DNA of 64,000 nucleotides. It comes from Siphonodentalium dalli (lineage: Eukaryota; Mollusca; Scaphopoda; Gadilida; Siphonodentaliidae). The position numbers were made by a program, and so were the translations under genes. The notes beneath the pieces were generated by a model. The model ran no database searches and was not told the origin of the DNA. It saw only the letters and a list, made by a program, of their open reading frames with translations. Shown in pieces: positions 11,676-22,470 of this stretch (its first letter is position 1; each line of letters starts with the position of its first letter). The stretch lies in the NCBI GenBank assembly GCA_032622095.1, contig CP136063.1, positions 79,151,980-79,215,979 of the forward strand, given 5' to 3'.

Positions 11676-12252
11676 TACCCCCGCAACGAGTTGTGGGGGG
11701 GGGGGATACTGGAATCAGCTTGTCCGTCCGTCCGTCCGTCCGTCCGTGGACACAAATTTGTCCGGATTTTTTCTCAGTCGTTTTTTGATCAACTTGGCAC
11801 AGACATAAACCACCATGGGAACCTGTGCACCTGCGATTATGACGTCTGTCGGACTTTTTTGGAGGAGTTATCCCCCCTTTTTCGACTTAGAAAATGTTCA
11901 CAACATGTATAATTTTGTCCGAGGTTTTATTCCTACATTTTTAGGTCAATTATTTTTAAACTTGGCACAGATATTTAGTACTATGGGAACCTGTGCACCT
12001 GCGTTTATGACGTCTGTCCGACATTTTTTGGTGGAGTTATCTCCCATTTTCGACTTAGAATTTTGTTTGCAACATGCATAATTTTTTCCGAGCTTTTATT
12101 TCTACATTTTTAGGACAATGTTTTTTAATCTTGGCACTGATATTTAGTACCATGGGAACCTGTGGACCTGCGATTATGATGTCTGTCCTACTTCCTTTTG
12201 TTGAGTTATGATTAGGGTTAGGGTTTAGGGTTAGGGTGTTTAGGGTTAGGGG
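11676..12252. repeat. Dispersed repeat with three roughly 160-bp tandem units, ending in TTAGGG tract
   Basis: It opens with CCCCGCAACGAGTTG and a G tract, then GTCCGTCCGTCCGTCCGTCC. A unit beginning near CAACTTGGCACAGACAT follows and repeats about three times (starts near 11788, 11945 and 12113). Each unit contains ATGGGAACCTGTG and GACGTCTGTC. This GTCCGTCC-headed arrangement is a style I know from repeats scattered in marine invertebrate genomes. The last unit runs straight into TTAGGG-like repeats. Open frames in it follow the repeat period. Confidence 0.65.
12211..12252. repeat. Interstitial telomere-like (TTAGGG)n tract
   Basis: Five to six TTAGGG units, two of them stretched to TTTAGGG, in about 42 bases. 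Vertebrate-type TTAGGG is the usual telomere repeat of molluscs and most metazoans outside arthropods and nematodes. Being flanked by repeat DNA on both sides, it is internal, not a chromosome end. Confidence 0.75.
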
Positions 12253-12434
12253 TACATGTAGACATAATTTCAGTGCCCAATATATGGTAATGGCTACTTC
12301 ACTCAAATAACATTTCGAATACGGGGGATATTACTTAGTCCCATCTGGGACAATCTCATCTCTAATTTGATAATGTTATTTCTAAATTATAACCTACAAC
12401 GGAGGCCGCCCGTCTCTTTAAACATGTAACTTAC

Positions 12435-12692
12435 CTACAGCATCGTCGTATATGTATGCAATGCTCCTCCATTGATGGATTACTGAGATCGCACAGAGTA
12501 AGCCCACTCTGTCATAGTAGGCAGGAATCGGTCTGAACGTGGATTTTCCCATCGATCTCATATAACATCGATCACTCGTGATCAGGATCACAGGAACCGC
12601 CATAGTCCTCGAGTGAAAATCAACAATCTTTGCGGTGTTACAGGTAACGATGGCAACCACCACTTGACACCCTGCATTAGTCAACCTACACA
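12435..12692 (-). CDS. PBP1/ANF-like receptor domain exon (first of three)
   Basis: A 258-base open minus-strand exon between acceptor GATGCTTTCAG and donor GTAG|GTAAGT, phase 1 in and phase 1 out. The peptide holds the usual PBP1 landmarks in order: a 'VVVAIVTCNTAKIVDF' strand, 'AVPVILITSD', 'FRPIPAYYDRV' and 'QWRSIAYIYDD'. In receptor guanylyl cyclases, glutamate receptors and class C GPCRs the equivalents are '.VAI.GP..S..V', 'VP.IS', 'F.R..P.D..Q' and 'F.W..VA.IYDD'. Exons before this one were not found; the interval upstream is filled with LINE sequence. This is the most recognisable of the three exons. Confidence 0.6.
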
Positions 12693-13139
12693 CTGAAAGC
12701 ATCACAATCGTCACAAGCTGTTAATTGAGTCTATAGCCAATCATATTAATACTTCCCTAATGATTCGCAGAGCAAATGGACACCTGACCTCTCAGCGCAA
12801 AAACCTCAATTTTTATAAGCATTACCAATGGCATACATGTAGATGCTATAAAAGTACCACGGGAAGGAATATATATATCTGATTTATGGAGGAACGCACT
12901 CAGTACGATTGATAAATTAAAATGTTATATACACTTGGGAGCCTTCATTCTGTAACGGATGGGCCAGGAACACCTGAACAAAGGAGCCTGCCGCCCATTT
13001 ATGCGCTACAGGCCTGCAGACTCTTAGATCCTAGACAGGCTCCCATAGGGAACCTTTAATCAACGGCGGCCTGTTTGAGCGCTTCGATGATACTGTCATC
13101 GTTGAAACATTTTGATTAATAAAAAAAATCTAATTTCAA

Positions 13140-13385
13140 AATATTTTAATTTTTAAATTTAATATTTGAATTCTTTATTTTTTAGATTGAATACCTTACT
13201 CAATTTTTAATTCGAAATTTTGAAAAACTATTACGCAGTTATAACATTCGCCGGGGTGCCCCGAGTGACCATCCACAATTTTGCTGAAATCGGTGCAGGG
13301 GTCTGGGAGAAAAATCAGGACAGACAGACATATCCTATTCTTATATATATATGAGTTAGTGAGGCACGGGCTCAGTATGGTTGTT
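13140..13385. repeat. AT-rich segment and dispersed repeat abutting the LINE ORF1
   Basis: Homopolymeric A/T-rich DNA (13110-13240) precedes a block that, on the minus strand, reads GTCTGTCTGTCC then CCCCTGCACCGATTTCAGC. That is a text common in invertebrate dispersed repeats. Its boundary cuts the LINE just after the presumed start of ORF2 (MNNHTEPVP on the minus strand, near 13370-13390), so it looks like an insertion or a rearrangement breakpoint. Confidence 0.4.
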
Positions 13386-13391
13386 CATTGC

Positions 13392-14729
13392 TTAACAATT
13401 ACCATGACTGCACATCGAAATATGTAAAGTAGTTTCAAACATCAGATTTTGAACTGACAAGGTATTGATAATATTTGTGAATCGCTCACGAACCTCTATC
13501 ATTGCGTCAAGCTGGCGTTCGGCTGCGTGAGACACAATGTCATCTTCAATCCACATATACTGTTTGGTGACTGTTAGAGCTAATCCATTCACATCAAGCA
13601 TCTGATCAAACATTGAAAGTTCAAATATGAACCTCTCTTGCTGAGAGTCTAAACGTTGGGGAGACTTGGTCGATTTTTGTTTTGAAGCAACAGCATCAGC
13701 ACCACTAGGCCACGTTGTAACAATTGGTTCAACTTGATTGGAGTGCTTTGGGAACAACGGGTGCATCTTCAGTAGACGTTTCCATGGTCCGTGGTACAGG
13801 TTCTGGGACAGGAGTTATATCGGTTACGTCAAGTTTTGTTGGTTGTCATATACGAATGATGTTGGTCTGACTGTAATAGTCGTATGTCCTAGCGCTAGCA
13901 TCAGCACACTTTTTGAAGAAACGGCGGCAGAGTATATTACTGGTTGAATTGATGGTCAAGCACCAACTATTTTCTTAGCATCGAAATATGATAGTTGTTT
14001 CTCAGCCTTATACCTTTGAATTTTGAATTCGTTCTCCCATGAAATGTCCATTACATCATGCAAACATTGACAGTTTGAAATTTTTTTCTGCAATCCCTAT
14101 GGTCATGTCCAGAAACAGAACAGTATGCACATATAGTGTCTTTGTTTTTACAATGTTCCTGGCCATGACCATAGCCCTGGCAGTTAAAACATCGTAATGA
14201 ATTGGGAACACAGGTACTTAAATCTAATTCCATGTACCCAATCTTCAATGATGTCGGTGGATGTTCGCATCGATTTAAGGTCAAACTCAGAAGATAACTA
14301 TTCAAGGAGGTTTTTGTCCATCAACTGTCTTGAGACTTCTGTAACTCCTTGTGGTGCTAATCTCTGACTCACAAAATCAGCTATATCGCGGGATCTCAAA
14401 GCAGCTCTGATACTCTTCACTTTCTTGTGATGAGTAATACACATTGGTGTTTGTGCAATTGATGTTAATTCCAGAAGAGCGACAGATTGCATTTTTCTTG
14501 AACATTCAATCAAAAGAGAGCCACTTAATGGCCCAGTCCTGATTGGTTTGACATATTTCAATTGTCCAGCCATGCTTTGTAGCGTTTTATTAACGGCAAA
14601 TACAGAAGGTCTTTTGACATCAGGTTCAAAGCGAGGAACCAAGTACTGATGAAATACCTGAGCTACAGTGGAACTTGACGAGTCACCAATCTTATAATAA
14701 ATACATTTTTGTTTGGTTTGAGTTGCCAT
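13392..14729 (-). pseudogene. LINE ORF1 (gag-like, CCHC zinc knuckles), broken
   Basis: Minus-strand ORF1 of a non-LTR retrotransposon. It starts at the ATG of MATQTKQKCIYYK (14729). The N-terminal half has an RRM-like shape, including PLSGSLLIECS. Zinc knuckles follow near 14190-14060: CFNCQGYGHGQEHC and CAYCSVSGHDHRDC. After a short frame shift the text continues as ENEFKIQRYKAEKQLSYFDA, the usual segment beyond the knuckles in Jockey/CR1/I-type ORF1. The C-terminal part ends at 13392 in CSHGNC. At least one frameshift near 14290, one near 14060 and a stop near 13970 break it. ORF1 proteins bind the element RNA. Only the first codons of ORF2 remain at the far end. Confidence 0.75.
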
Positions 14730-15295
14730 ATGAAAAGCAAATAATCGACAACTAGCCCAGCAGCCGTATCGGGCGAATTATGGTCGGGCCAAAGACTGAT
14801 ACCTATATAGCTTAAGCGGTGACCCGTTTAACCACCCGTGTACCTCCCGGTACCTCCTCACGGCAAGAAAGGCGTGAACATTATAAGATTGAAACATTTA
14901 ACAATCATGGACACGAAATGTAAAGAGACATCGAACGAAAGAAACAACATACACGAAAACAGAACACACAACTGGACATCAGGAACAAAATACAACAGAT
15001 GACAACAATGTAATCTGAAGCAATGTGGAGAGGCGTGACTAGCCGGGTCAACTCAATCACCCGTCTTGAAGAGATGTAGGATCAAAGAGGACCATGAGCT
15101 AAGTCGTGTCCGCAGGTCGAGGCCCCACGTGATACAACTGCCCTAGTACGTCCAGGACTCCGACACCACACCTCGCAGGATGCACCCCACGGCAAACAGG
15201 GAGCCACATTAGGGGATTCTTATCCATCGCAGTGGGGCGGTAGGCATATTCTACCCCGGGCACACACGAGGGTCTAGGTTTCTTAACCAAATTGT
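14730..15295 (-). other. GC-rich LINE 5' leader
   Basis: The DNA immediately upstream of the ORF1 start is clearly richer in G+C than the surroundings for about 560 bases and then drops sharply near 15295. This is typical of a full-length LINE 5' UTR with internal promoter. A full 5' end plus an absent ORF2 means the copy was not simply 5'-truncated at insertion but lost its 3' part later. Confidence 0.5.
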
Positions 15296-15529
15296 GTTTT
15301 CGGATTTCAATGAAATACATTATGGATATATACCATTAATAGGCCTTTTGAGTACTGACATGGACAAAAACGGGATCCTTTTCAAGCTTGAACTGAGTTG
15401 ATCGATACATGGCTATTTCGATAAGAAATGATTGGTTCACGGACATTGAAGAAATGAACACTCATACTGCGCAAGTACCTCCATAAATCTGATTTATCTA
15501 TATTTGGGAACGTTTGTTCAGCTTCCTCT

Positions 15530-15905
15530 CGCGGAAATCTTCACATTGTCTGCTTATAATATAAGTTGTTTTAGGTAGATACTCTGCTTAGAATCGTTCA
15601 TTTTTAGTCAATAATGTGCTGAAAATAGAGCTTTTAGTCATAGTATGGACTCATAATGGTGCGATTCTAAGCAGATTATGTGTGGACAATAACACAAATA
15701 AGCCAACTCACAAAATTTCATGTGTAAGCTCTTTATCGCGTGTATTCCCATTGACCCGTCCATTAAATGAAATAACGGATAAGAGTCCATTATCTGCTTA
15801 TTATAATAACATTGTGTACCTATTTCTCATTAGAGATCGATTATATGCTTATTTCCGAGAGAATATGTTGTATGTTTGCCTGTCGCTATATAAATATACA
15901 TGTCA
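15530..15905 (+). repeat. 'CTGCTTAGAATCG' dispersed repeat, copy 1
   Basis: Recurring blocks: CTGCTTATAATATAAGTTG, GCGATTCTAAGCAGATTATG, AAGCCAACTCACA, CCATTATCTGCTTATT and CGATTATATGC. The same blocks in the same order occur at 19105-19400 and, inverted, at 18140-18510. It is non-coding; the internal CTGCTTAGAATCG/CGATTCTAAGCAG pairs are inverted repeats within each copy. Confidence 0.65.
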
Positions 15906-16340
15906 CCGTCTACGTGCACTAGTCCTTGAGATTTCGGTTGATAGCCATGCCGTAAAGCAAATTCCTGGTGTGACGAAAGCCGCTTCTGTTACACAGTGTG
16001 AGAAGTTTCAAATCAAACAACCCTTTGGAGACTTCTAACTGTCTATTTGAGAAATGTGGTATGGAAAATCGGCTTACTATAGTAATATCGCCTACAACTA
16101 TTCCGCACATCGGCAGAATCAGAATATTAAAAGCGTTATTTGATTGCCATTGCATGGCAATGAAACTTGTGTCTACTAGATGTAGACTCTGATAGACACA
16201 CGAATGAGAAGCTATGTGTGTGTACCGTGCTCATACGGACTAGACTATCGAAGACCACATACTTGCTTCAAGCTTGAACATCAAGTTTGCAATTAATTTT
16301 GACTCTCGCAATGAGCCAACATATGTGTTATGTTATTGAT

Positions 16341-16366
16341 CTCTCTCTCCTCCTCTCTCTCTCTCA
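16341..16366. repeat. CT microsatellite
   Basis: A short CTCTCTCTCCTCCTCTCTC tract. Confidence 0.8.
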
Positions 16367-16404
16367 ATTCATTCATTGAAAATCGTTTACATTATAATTC
16401 AGTT

Positions 16405-16716
16405 TACTTGGAACAATTCAATCAGTATACTGTCAATGTTCTAAAGTTGATGTTCTTGCGTGTGTGCTAGTTCAGAGCTATTTCAGAAAAAGCCAGTGTA
16501 TGTATGAACATTCAAGAACACATATGTATTATAATATCTAAATCATATCAGCATACATTATACTTGGAACAATTCAACCAGTATACTGTTAATGTTCTAA
16601 AGTTGATGTTCTCGCGTGTTTGCTAGTTCAGAGCTATTTGAGAAAAAGCCAGTGTCTGTATGAACATTCAAGAACACATATGTATTATAATATCTAAATC
16701 ATATCAGCATTAGTGT
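16405..16716. repeat. Two 156-bp tandem units
   Basis: TACTTGGAACAATTCAA begins at 16405 and again at 16561, followed in both by AGTATACTGT, TTGATGTTCT, GAAAAAGCCAGTG and CTAAATCATATCAGCAT. The second half of the unit (GAAAAAGCCAGTG onward) also recurs at 17403 and 17569, so this array and the one at 17340-17780 share sequence. Confidence 0.8.
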
Positions 16717-17105
16717 TTGCAAATCGATACAGCCATCTTGATTATGCAATTCAATTTTCAATTATTTATATATTCACTCAAATTGTCAAATATGACACAA
16801 TAGAGCTCGGTGGAATACAGTGCATATAATTTATGTGCAAATTACAAAAGTGGCGCGCGGTCAAAATCACACATATTATAATAATACAGTTGATTGAGAA
16901 CAGCCCATGGTTGTGCAAATGTCGGATTTGAATGTATTACGTATATAGTATGCCTCAGGAATTTTTGAATAAAATCAGGACCCGTCTAATGAAAAGAGAT
17001 AGGTTTTTCAAGGTTTTACGTCGTTTACAGTTAAAAGTTCACTTAATTTGATGGTATTTGGTCGACAATAATAATATTTGTGTACGTATTTGACTCGCAG
17101 GTCTT

Positions 17106-17330
17106 TTAAACACGGGATTGCAATATTACGTGGAATTCGTCCCCTATATTTGTACCGCAAAGAGTACATAGTCTATAGGAATACTCTGAGTTAATCCATG
17201 AACTGGATTCGATTGGTAAGTGGTTATTGCGGGTACGAAATTTCAGAAGTATTTGGACGGTGTCGTTTTTCACGAAAGAGAGGAATTTTTCTTTGGTGAA
17301 GTTGTGTTTTATAATTCTGTAAAAGGCATA
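17106..17330 (-). pseudogene. LINE ORF2 C-terminal remnant
   Basis: On the minus strand the text ALLKFRTRNNHLPIE-like (here ILLKFRTRNNHLPIE) is followed by YRLCTLCGTNIGDEFHV. This is the Cys-rich C-terminal motif (LCTLC...IGDEFH...C) seen after the RT domain in several invertebrate LINE lineages. The final Cys is replaced (LQSRV). Only about 75 codons survive, lying between the 156-bp and 165-bp tandem arrays. Confidence 0.65.
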
Positions 17331-17339
17331 CTTATTTGA

Positions 17340-17598
17340 ATTACATATTGTCCGTTTGCCACAGCGATCACACCCATTATATACAATACAGTAAACGACT
17401 TTCTGAAAAAGCCAGTGTTGTATGAACGTACAAGAACACATATATATTATAATATCTAAATCATATCAGCGTTAGTGCTTGCAAAACGATACAGCCATCT
17501 TGATTATACAATTGTTCCTTTGCAACAGCGATCACGCCCATTATATAAAATAGAGAAAACGACTTTCAGAAAAAGCCAGTGTTTTATGAACATTCAAG

Positions 17599-17669
<71 letters not shown>

Positions 17670-17780
17670 ATCTAAATCATATCATCGTTAGTGTTTGCAA
17701 AACGATATAGCCGTCTTGATTACATAATTGTCGTTTGCAACAGCAACCCATTATATACAATACAGAAAACGACTTTTCCT
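17340..17780. repeat. Three roughly 165-bp tandem units with an expanded (AT)n tract
   Basis: The unit contains GCAACAGCGATCACGCCCAT, AAACGACTTTC, GAAAAAGCCAGTG, TATAATATCTAAATCATATCA and GCAAAACGATA. Starts lie near 17355, 17520 and 17735. In the middle unit the ACATATATATT block has expanded to about 60 bases of alternating AT (about 17600-17662), which produces a meaningless Ile-Tyr open frame. Confidence 0.8.
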
Positions 17781-18139
17781 CGATTCATTAATGTAGCCAG
17801 GAGGCCGCAAAAATGACAATTTTAAAAACAGTAACTGTTTTCCTAACAACATCAGTTTGTCCTACCAACATCATCAAAAATCAGCAGGACTCACCAAAAT
17901 ATTAGCAAATAACATGACCGTTGAACCAGGTGTCATGTCGTATATAACTGTATTCAATATATACCATAATTAACTCCGTCAACACTGAGGTCCGAATCGG
18001 CATCTCCAGTTTAGATCTAGTTTAAACTACCAGTTTAAACTGGGTTTCAGTTTGGTTTTACTAGACCGCGGGGAAGACACGGATTTGGTCGATTGCGTTA
18101 CATGTGGGCCACAATTGTTCAATTGCACAACATATCCTC

Positions 18140-18510
18140 TCGCGAATAGGCACATAATCGACATATAATGTGAAAAAGGTTCATAATATGATTATTTGAT
18201 TCTGAAATAAGCAGATAATGGACTCATATATTCGTTATTTCGTTGTATGGCACAGTGAAAACACATGTTGAAGATCGTACACCTGAAAAGTCGTGGGTTG
18301 GCTTATTTGTGTCATTGTCCGAACATAATCTGCTTAGAATCGCATCATTATGAGTCGATAATTTGACTATATTCTCTCATTTTCAGCACATTATCGACTC
18401 CAAATTGAGGCGATTCAAAGCAGATTATATATCTACCTAAAACAAGTTATTCATAAGCAGATAATGTGCGGTTTTCGGGAGAACAGGCTGGATTTTCGGG
18501 AGAACAGACT
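18140..18510 (-). repeat. 'CTGCTTAGAATCG' dispersed repeat, copy 2 (inverted)
   Basis: Inverted relative to copies at 15530 and 19105, with ATAAGCAGATAATG, TTGGCTTATTTGTG, CATAATCTGCTTAGAATCGC and AAAGCAGATTATATATC. With the copy at 19105-19400 it forms a large imperfect inverted pair around 600 bases of single-copy-looking sequence. Confidence 0.65.
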
Positions 18511-19104
18511 GATATTTTAATGGGTTGTCTCAACGCCAAGTGAGTATAATAAGCATTTTGGTTGTTAGTATAAGTTTTGGTTGTTAACGATTATAGATTA
18601 GCTAGGGCAATGTAACCTCAGCGCGAATATAATTAATCATTGTTGTTGATATCTATATATAGCACAAAGTCTGCACATTAGTATTCGTGTATTTATCGAC
18701 CTAGTTTCATCACCTTAACAAATATAAAGATAGTCCTGTTATTTTTCAACGGGCAAAAATGTGTCAAATTGTATAGAGGCAAGTGACTTTCACTTTCAAG
18801 TAGCTTGAATGGTCATTGGTGTGAATCAAGGCTACTTCAGGTTTTCAAGGTCGCTGTCATATGCCTTAACAGTTCCGGTGAACTTGTCACGGTAATTTCT
18901 TTATTTTGTAGGTCGAATGTGGGCTATAATCCCCAACATCATTATCGGAATCACCACATAGATTCTACTTCCGGGAAATCGTGGCAACCTGTAAATCTAG
19001 TGAGTAGACACAAAACCCGAATGTCCCGTTAATCTGGACGCACTACTTCACACAGTTCTGCATTTACTGGTGGTAAACTATTTAGAGATTTCGACAGAAG
19101 AACT

Positions 19105-19400
19105 GCGACATCAGCCTGTTCTCCAGAAAACCCTCACATTATTTGCTTATAATATAACTTGGCATAATGATGCGATTATAATCAGATTATGTGACACACA
19201 TAAGCCAACTCACATCTTTTCTTGTGTACCATGTGTTTTCACTGTGGCCCGCGTCAAAAACCGAAATAGCGGGTATGAGTCTTTTGTCCACTTATTTCAA
19301 AATAAAATAATCACACAATGTACATATTTCACATTATATATATATAGGTCGATTATGTGCGCATTTGCGCGAGGATATGTTGGCGACATACAAAGGCAGA
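19105..19400 (+). repeat. 'CTGCTTAGAATCG' dispersed repeat, copy 3
   Basis: Shares CCCTCACATTATTTGCTTAT, GCGATTATAATCAGATTATG, AAGCCAACTCACATC and GGTCGATTATGTGC with copy 1. It is more diverged than copies 1 and 2 from each other. Confidence 0.6.
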
Positions 19401-19879
19401 TCGTGAAAACCTTGCAGAAAGATATATTTTTAAGTTTCATTGCTTTTCTCGTTCAAAACTTTAGACACAAAATAAAAGTTTAATGTTATTTGGTGAGTTA
19501 TAACCCCAATAATTGTAATTATTGACTCAACTGCCCCTTTATCATGACAAATATTTTCAAAAGATTTGATTGCATATTGAAAAATGTCATTTGCAAAGAA
19601 TCAGTTCGTTTACTAACTAGTTTATGTGTGTTTAAAATATACTCAACATGTGGATATGGCTACCGGTAACTAGAATATATGCAAGCAATACTTCGGAATA
19701 TGTACTACTAAAATTACTGGTGTTTCATCTTTTCAGGATAATATTATATTATAACTAGTGTTGTGTATCAGGAAAATGTATGTGAGCTTTCGCCACAACA
19801 TAACAATTTCCAAAATAGAAAGCAAATTATAGTGGTTGATGAGAAAGATGAAACAGGTCAATGGTATGTCTACTCATAC

Positions 19880-20020
19880 CTGCATCTCTAGCAGATAAAC
19901 CATCAATTTCTTCCTCTGCGAAAGACAGCGCTGTGTTATATCTTGCATTTGTACTTCGTCTGACCTTTTCCAAATACGCACGTATGCCAGTGACGTTCAA
20001 ACCACGCTCAGTGAGAATAC
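19880..20020 (-). CDS. Exon of a probable PBP1-like receptor (second gene copy)
   Basis: A 141-base open minus-strand exon with acceptor TTTTATTCTAG and donor GCAG|GTATGA, phase 1 in and out. The peptide begins GILTERGLNVTGIRAYLEKV and ends EEEIDGLSARDA. It has a normal globular composition and no internal stop in a region where random open frames rarely exceed this while also carrying both splice signals. In a PBP1 domain a 'L...G..V.....Y' segment follows the '.W..V.V..D' strand, and such a segment lies just upstream at 21164-21016. The coding exon is likely; the receptor assignment is context-based. Confidence 0.45.
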
Positions 20021-20454
20021 CTAGAATAAAATCCGATTGTATTTGTTCAGTTTTATCTGCTTTTCAGCAATAGTAGATCATGTTTTCAATGTGAATATGT
20101 GGTCATCTTTCTGTTTCCAAGTTCGAACTGTCAACCACAGTTTTGAATGCACTCAAAGCATGTGATATAGGAAAATACAAAGTTATTAAAATTCCGTCGA
20201 TCAAATTATAAGTATCAACATATGGAACGACACAGTATTATATTGACGAATACATGTACCTGAGAAATAACTTAAACGGACATGGCTCATTCGAACCACC
20301 AATTTTTTTCTACGTAATTTAGAGGGACCGATATGGTAGGTCGATAAATAAACGAACTATTGATATACCGGCTGAATATGCTCTGAAAAACACTTGCCAA
20401 AGTTACAGCTATTTTTCAGCCGTTTTCAACTTTTCGCCAGAAGTTAGGCAAACG

Positions 20455-20690
20455 CTCTTTATTGCTACCATATCAGGAATAGACTACCACTGAACGCTCT
20501 TTACTGTTCCATGTCGTGCAAATGGCCGTTTTGTGTTTGGTACCCAAACACCGTATTCACAGTTGTATTTTACATTACTTCAATGCGACTTTTTTTGGGT
20601 TACATAATGTTCGTGGAAAGGTATTCAGATATTTATCGACCTATTTCGATACTGAGAAAAATTCAAAATCGAATAATATTATGTGTATTT
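20455..20690. repeat. 'AACGCTCTTTAT' dispersed repeat fragment
   Basis: AACGCTCTTTATTGCTACCATATCAGGAATAGAC and a second CTCTTTACTGTTCCAT lie here in shortened form. The following TTCGTGGAAAGGTATTCAG..TTATCGACCTATTTCGATAC block matches 8240-8310. Non-coding. Confidence 0.55.
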
Positions 20691-21015
20691 CCGAGCTCAA
20701 ACCACCATGTGGCTTTAACATATTTGCTTACATGGGTGTCAAAATTGTACTCATTTACATGTATAAAAAGAGTTACATATAAGGTTTTCTGTTGTTTCTG
20801 TTTCCAAGAAAATGCTGTAGAACGACGTGCGTGCAGCTACTCCTTTTTCACAAGAAGTAACAGGAAAGCTTAGATCGTGCCACAAATCTCTACTCTGGCT
20901 GACGCCTCAGAGGTCATATTCCACCAGTATAAAACCTTGGAACTTTTTGAAGTTTTGACAGGGAACCGTATAAAGTGGAAAAAATAACATGGGGAATATA
21001 TTTTTTAATTATTAT

Positions 21016-21164
21016 CTTTGAAGAATTGCAAGATTTCTGTGACTTTTGTGATCCAATATCGCAATAAACATTCAACCAGGAGAAATTCAATAATTGCAAG
21101 AAACGCAAAGCGACATCGCTCACAAAGTCACTTAAGTCGTAAAATTTCGAGTTGGGACCTTCAC
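21016..21164 (-). pseudogene. PBP1-like receptor exon with probable donor loss
   Basis: On the minus strand an acceptor ACTTCATTGTAG precedes 49 open codons containing FYDLSDFVSDVALRFLQLL and NFSWLNVYCD. This matches the PBP1 segment 'D...A....L..F.W..V.V.Y.D'. At the expected 3' edge the sequence reads AAAG|ATAATA, where a donor GTAATA would be one base away, so the exon may no longer splice. It sits upstream of, and in the same orientation as, exon 20020-19880. Relatives occur near 1.5 kb and 30.1 kb. Confidence 0.4.
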
Positions 21165-21519
21165 CTACAATGAAGTGCATTATTAAGAAACAGATAACAA
21201 AGAAATATATTCCCCGTGTTATATTTTCGATTTTATAATGTTCCCTGTCAAAAAGTTAAAAAGGAAAGCTAAAATGTCGACGCAAAGCTCGAGTCCTGTG
21301 GAAAACATGCAAAATGCTTACATGTACATATATCTTGGCATCTGTTGCTAACTCTTCTTGTGGCTCTTGTCGATCGCCAGCCTGTTGGACTGACAACACC
21401 ATCATGTATATCTATATTTGTGTTTGTCAAACTCCCAGTGGTGCCTCTTATCCGGCTTCATTGATTGTGACTACATGTATGTCTATTTTATGTAATGTTT
21501 AGTTTACCCTATACTTAAT

Positions 21520-21625
21520 AGTATCGATAGCCGCACAACACCTGGGTAGGGATTTGTACTTTCACAAAACCTTATGTCCGTACCATTATTTTCTTTTGGA
21601 TATGAGAAATAAACTGTTCTATAAA
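21520..21625. repeat. LINE-like 3' tail fragment
   Basis: CCGCACAACACCTGGGTAGG followed by GGATATGAGAAATAAACTGT resembles a LINE 3' UTR and tail, comparable to the tail at 420-445. No coding part is attached. Confidence 0.3.
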
Positions 21626-22224
21626 ATGAGCCAATGAAGAAAACGCAGCGCACAACATGTGACCATTATCTAACGTTGTCTGCATGTTTTAGAGTTATAT
21701 TTCGTTGCGGATCAATAAAGTTTATTTTCCAGATTCGCAAAAAAAATGAGTATTGAGACAATAATGATACCTTGACAAATTCCGGGTTCCGTGTCGACAA
21801 TACTGACTGCGATGTTGCAGAAAATGTGCACATGCAATGATTTCAACATGTGGAGTCCCATTAGTCCCAACTCCACTTACATGCGTTGAATGGGGTTAAG
21901 TCGCCCCTGTAATAATCGTTTACAATTAACATTTCTCGACTACATTTCTCGATGCAACATTGGATTGGTAAAAAATGTCTCGTCGGATGGCTTTGTTTAT
22001 AAACTTAGCAGTCACGCCTACAGGTGAATTCCTAAGAGTCGAGCAGAATGTGGAAACTCCAGCCATGTTTATAAACAGACACACGTAGAATGTGTGATAA
22101 TGTTTTTAAAGTAGCTTTTCTGTGAGAATGAATAATCTTTTCATGGACAAATTTCGGTTCACAGTATAACATTGTGTCAATATTCCGAGTGTAGCACTTG
22201 ATCAGGATATAGTTTTTTCACATT

Positions 22225-22470
22225 AGCGAATAGCTCAATGTTTTTTATTGTTGACTTCTAAGAGTGTTTTTGTTTCCAACTTATTAAGGTTACTGAGACA
22301 TATGTCTCTTTCAGCTCCAAAGACTGGGCAATAGAGCAAGAAGTGTTAAACTGTTTCAACTTCGCCACATTTAATATACTGACTGTCTTGCAAATGATTG
22401 CCAATAAATCGTAGTTCAGGCTGCAACATCATAGGCGTAGTCGACAATGGACAACATATTTCCTAAATGC
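22225..22470 (-). pseudogene. LINE C-terminal zinc-finger remnant
   Basis: The minus strand reads LQPELRFIGNHLQDSQYIK, then CGEVETV, a stop, HFLLYCPVFGAERDICLSN. The pattern CG..ET..HFLLYCP.F...R is the terminal zinc-finger-like motif of many LINE ORF2 proteins (usually CPCG..ETVEHFLL.C). One stop (TAA) replaces the Glu/Asp before HFLL, and the first Cys pair is incomplete. A short relic of a LINE lineage different from the one at 47 kb. Confidence 0.65.

Noticed and set aside
12211-12252. Chromosome end
   Set aside because: Only 42 bases long and followed by more than 50 kb of ordinary sequence.
17475-17675. Open frame ending in alternating Ile-Tyr
   Set aside because: Produced by the (AT)n expansion.
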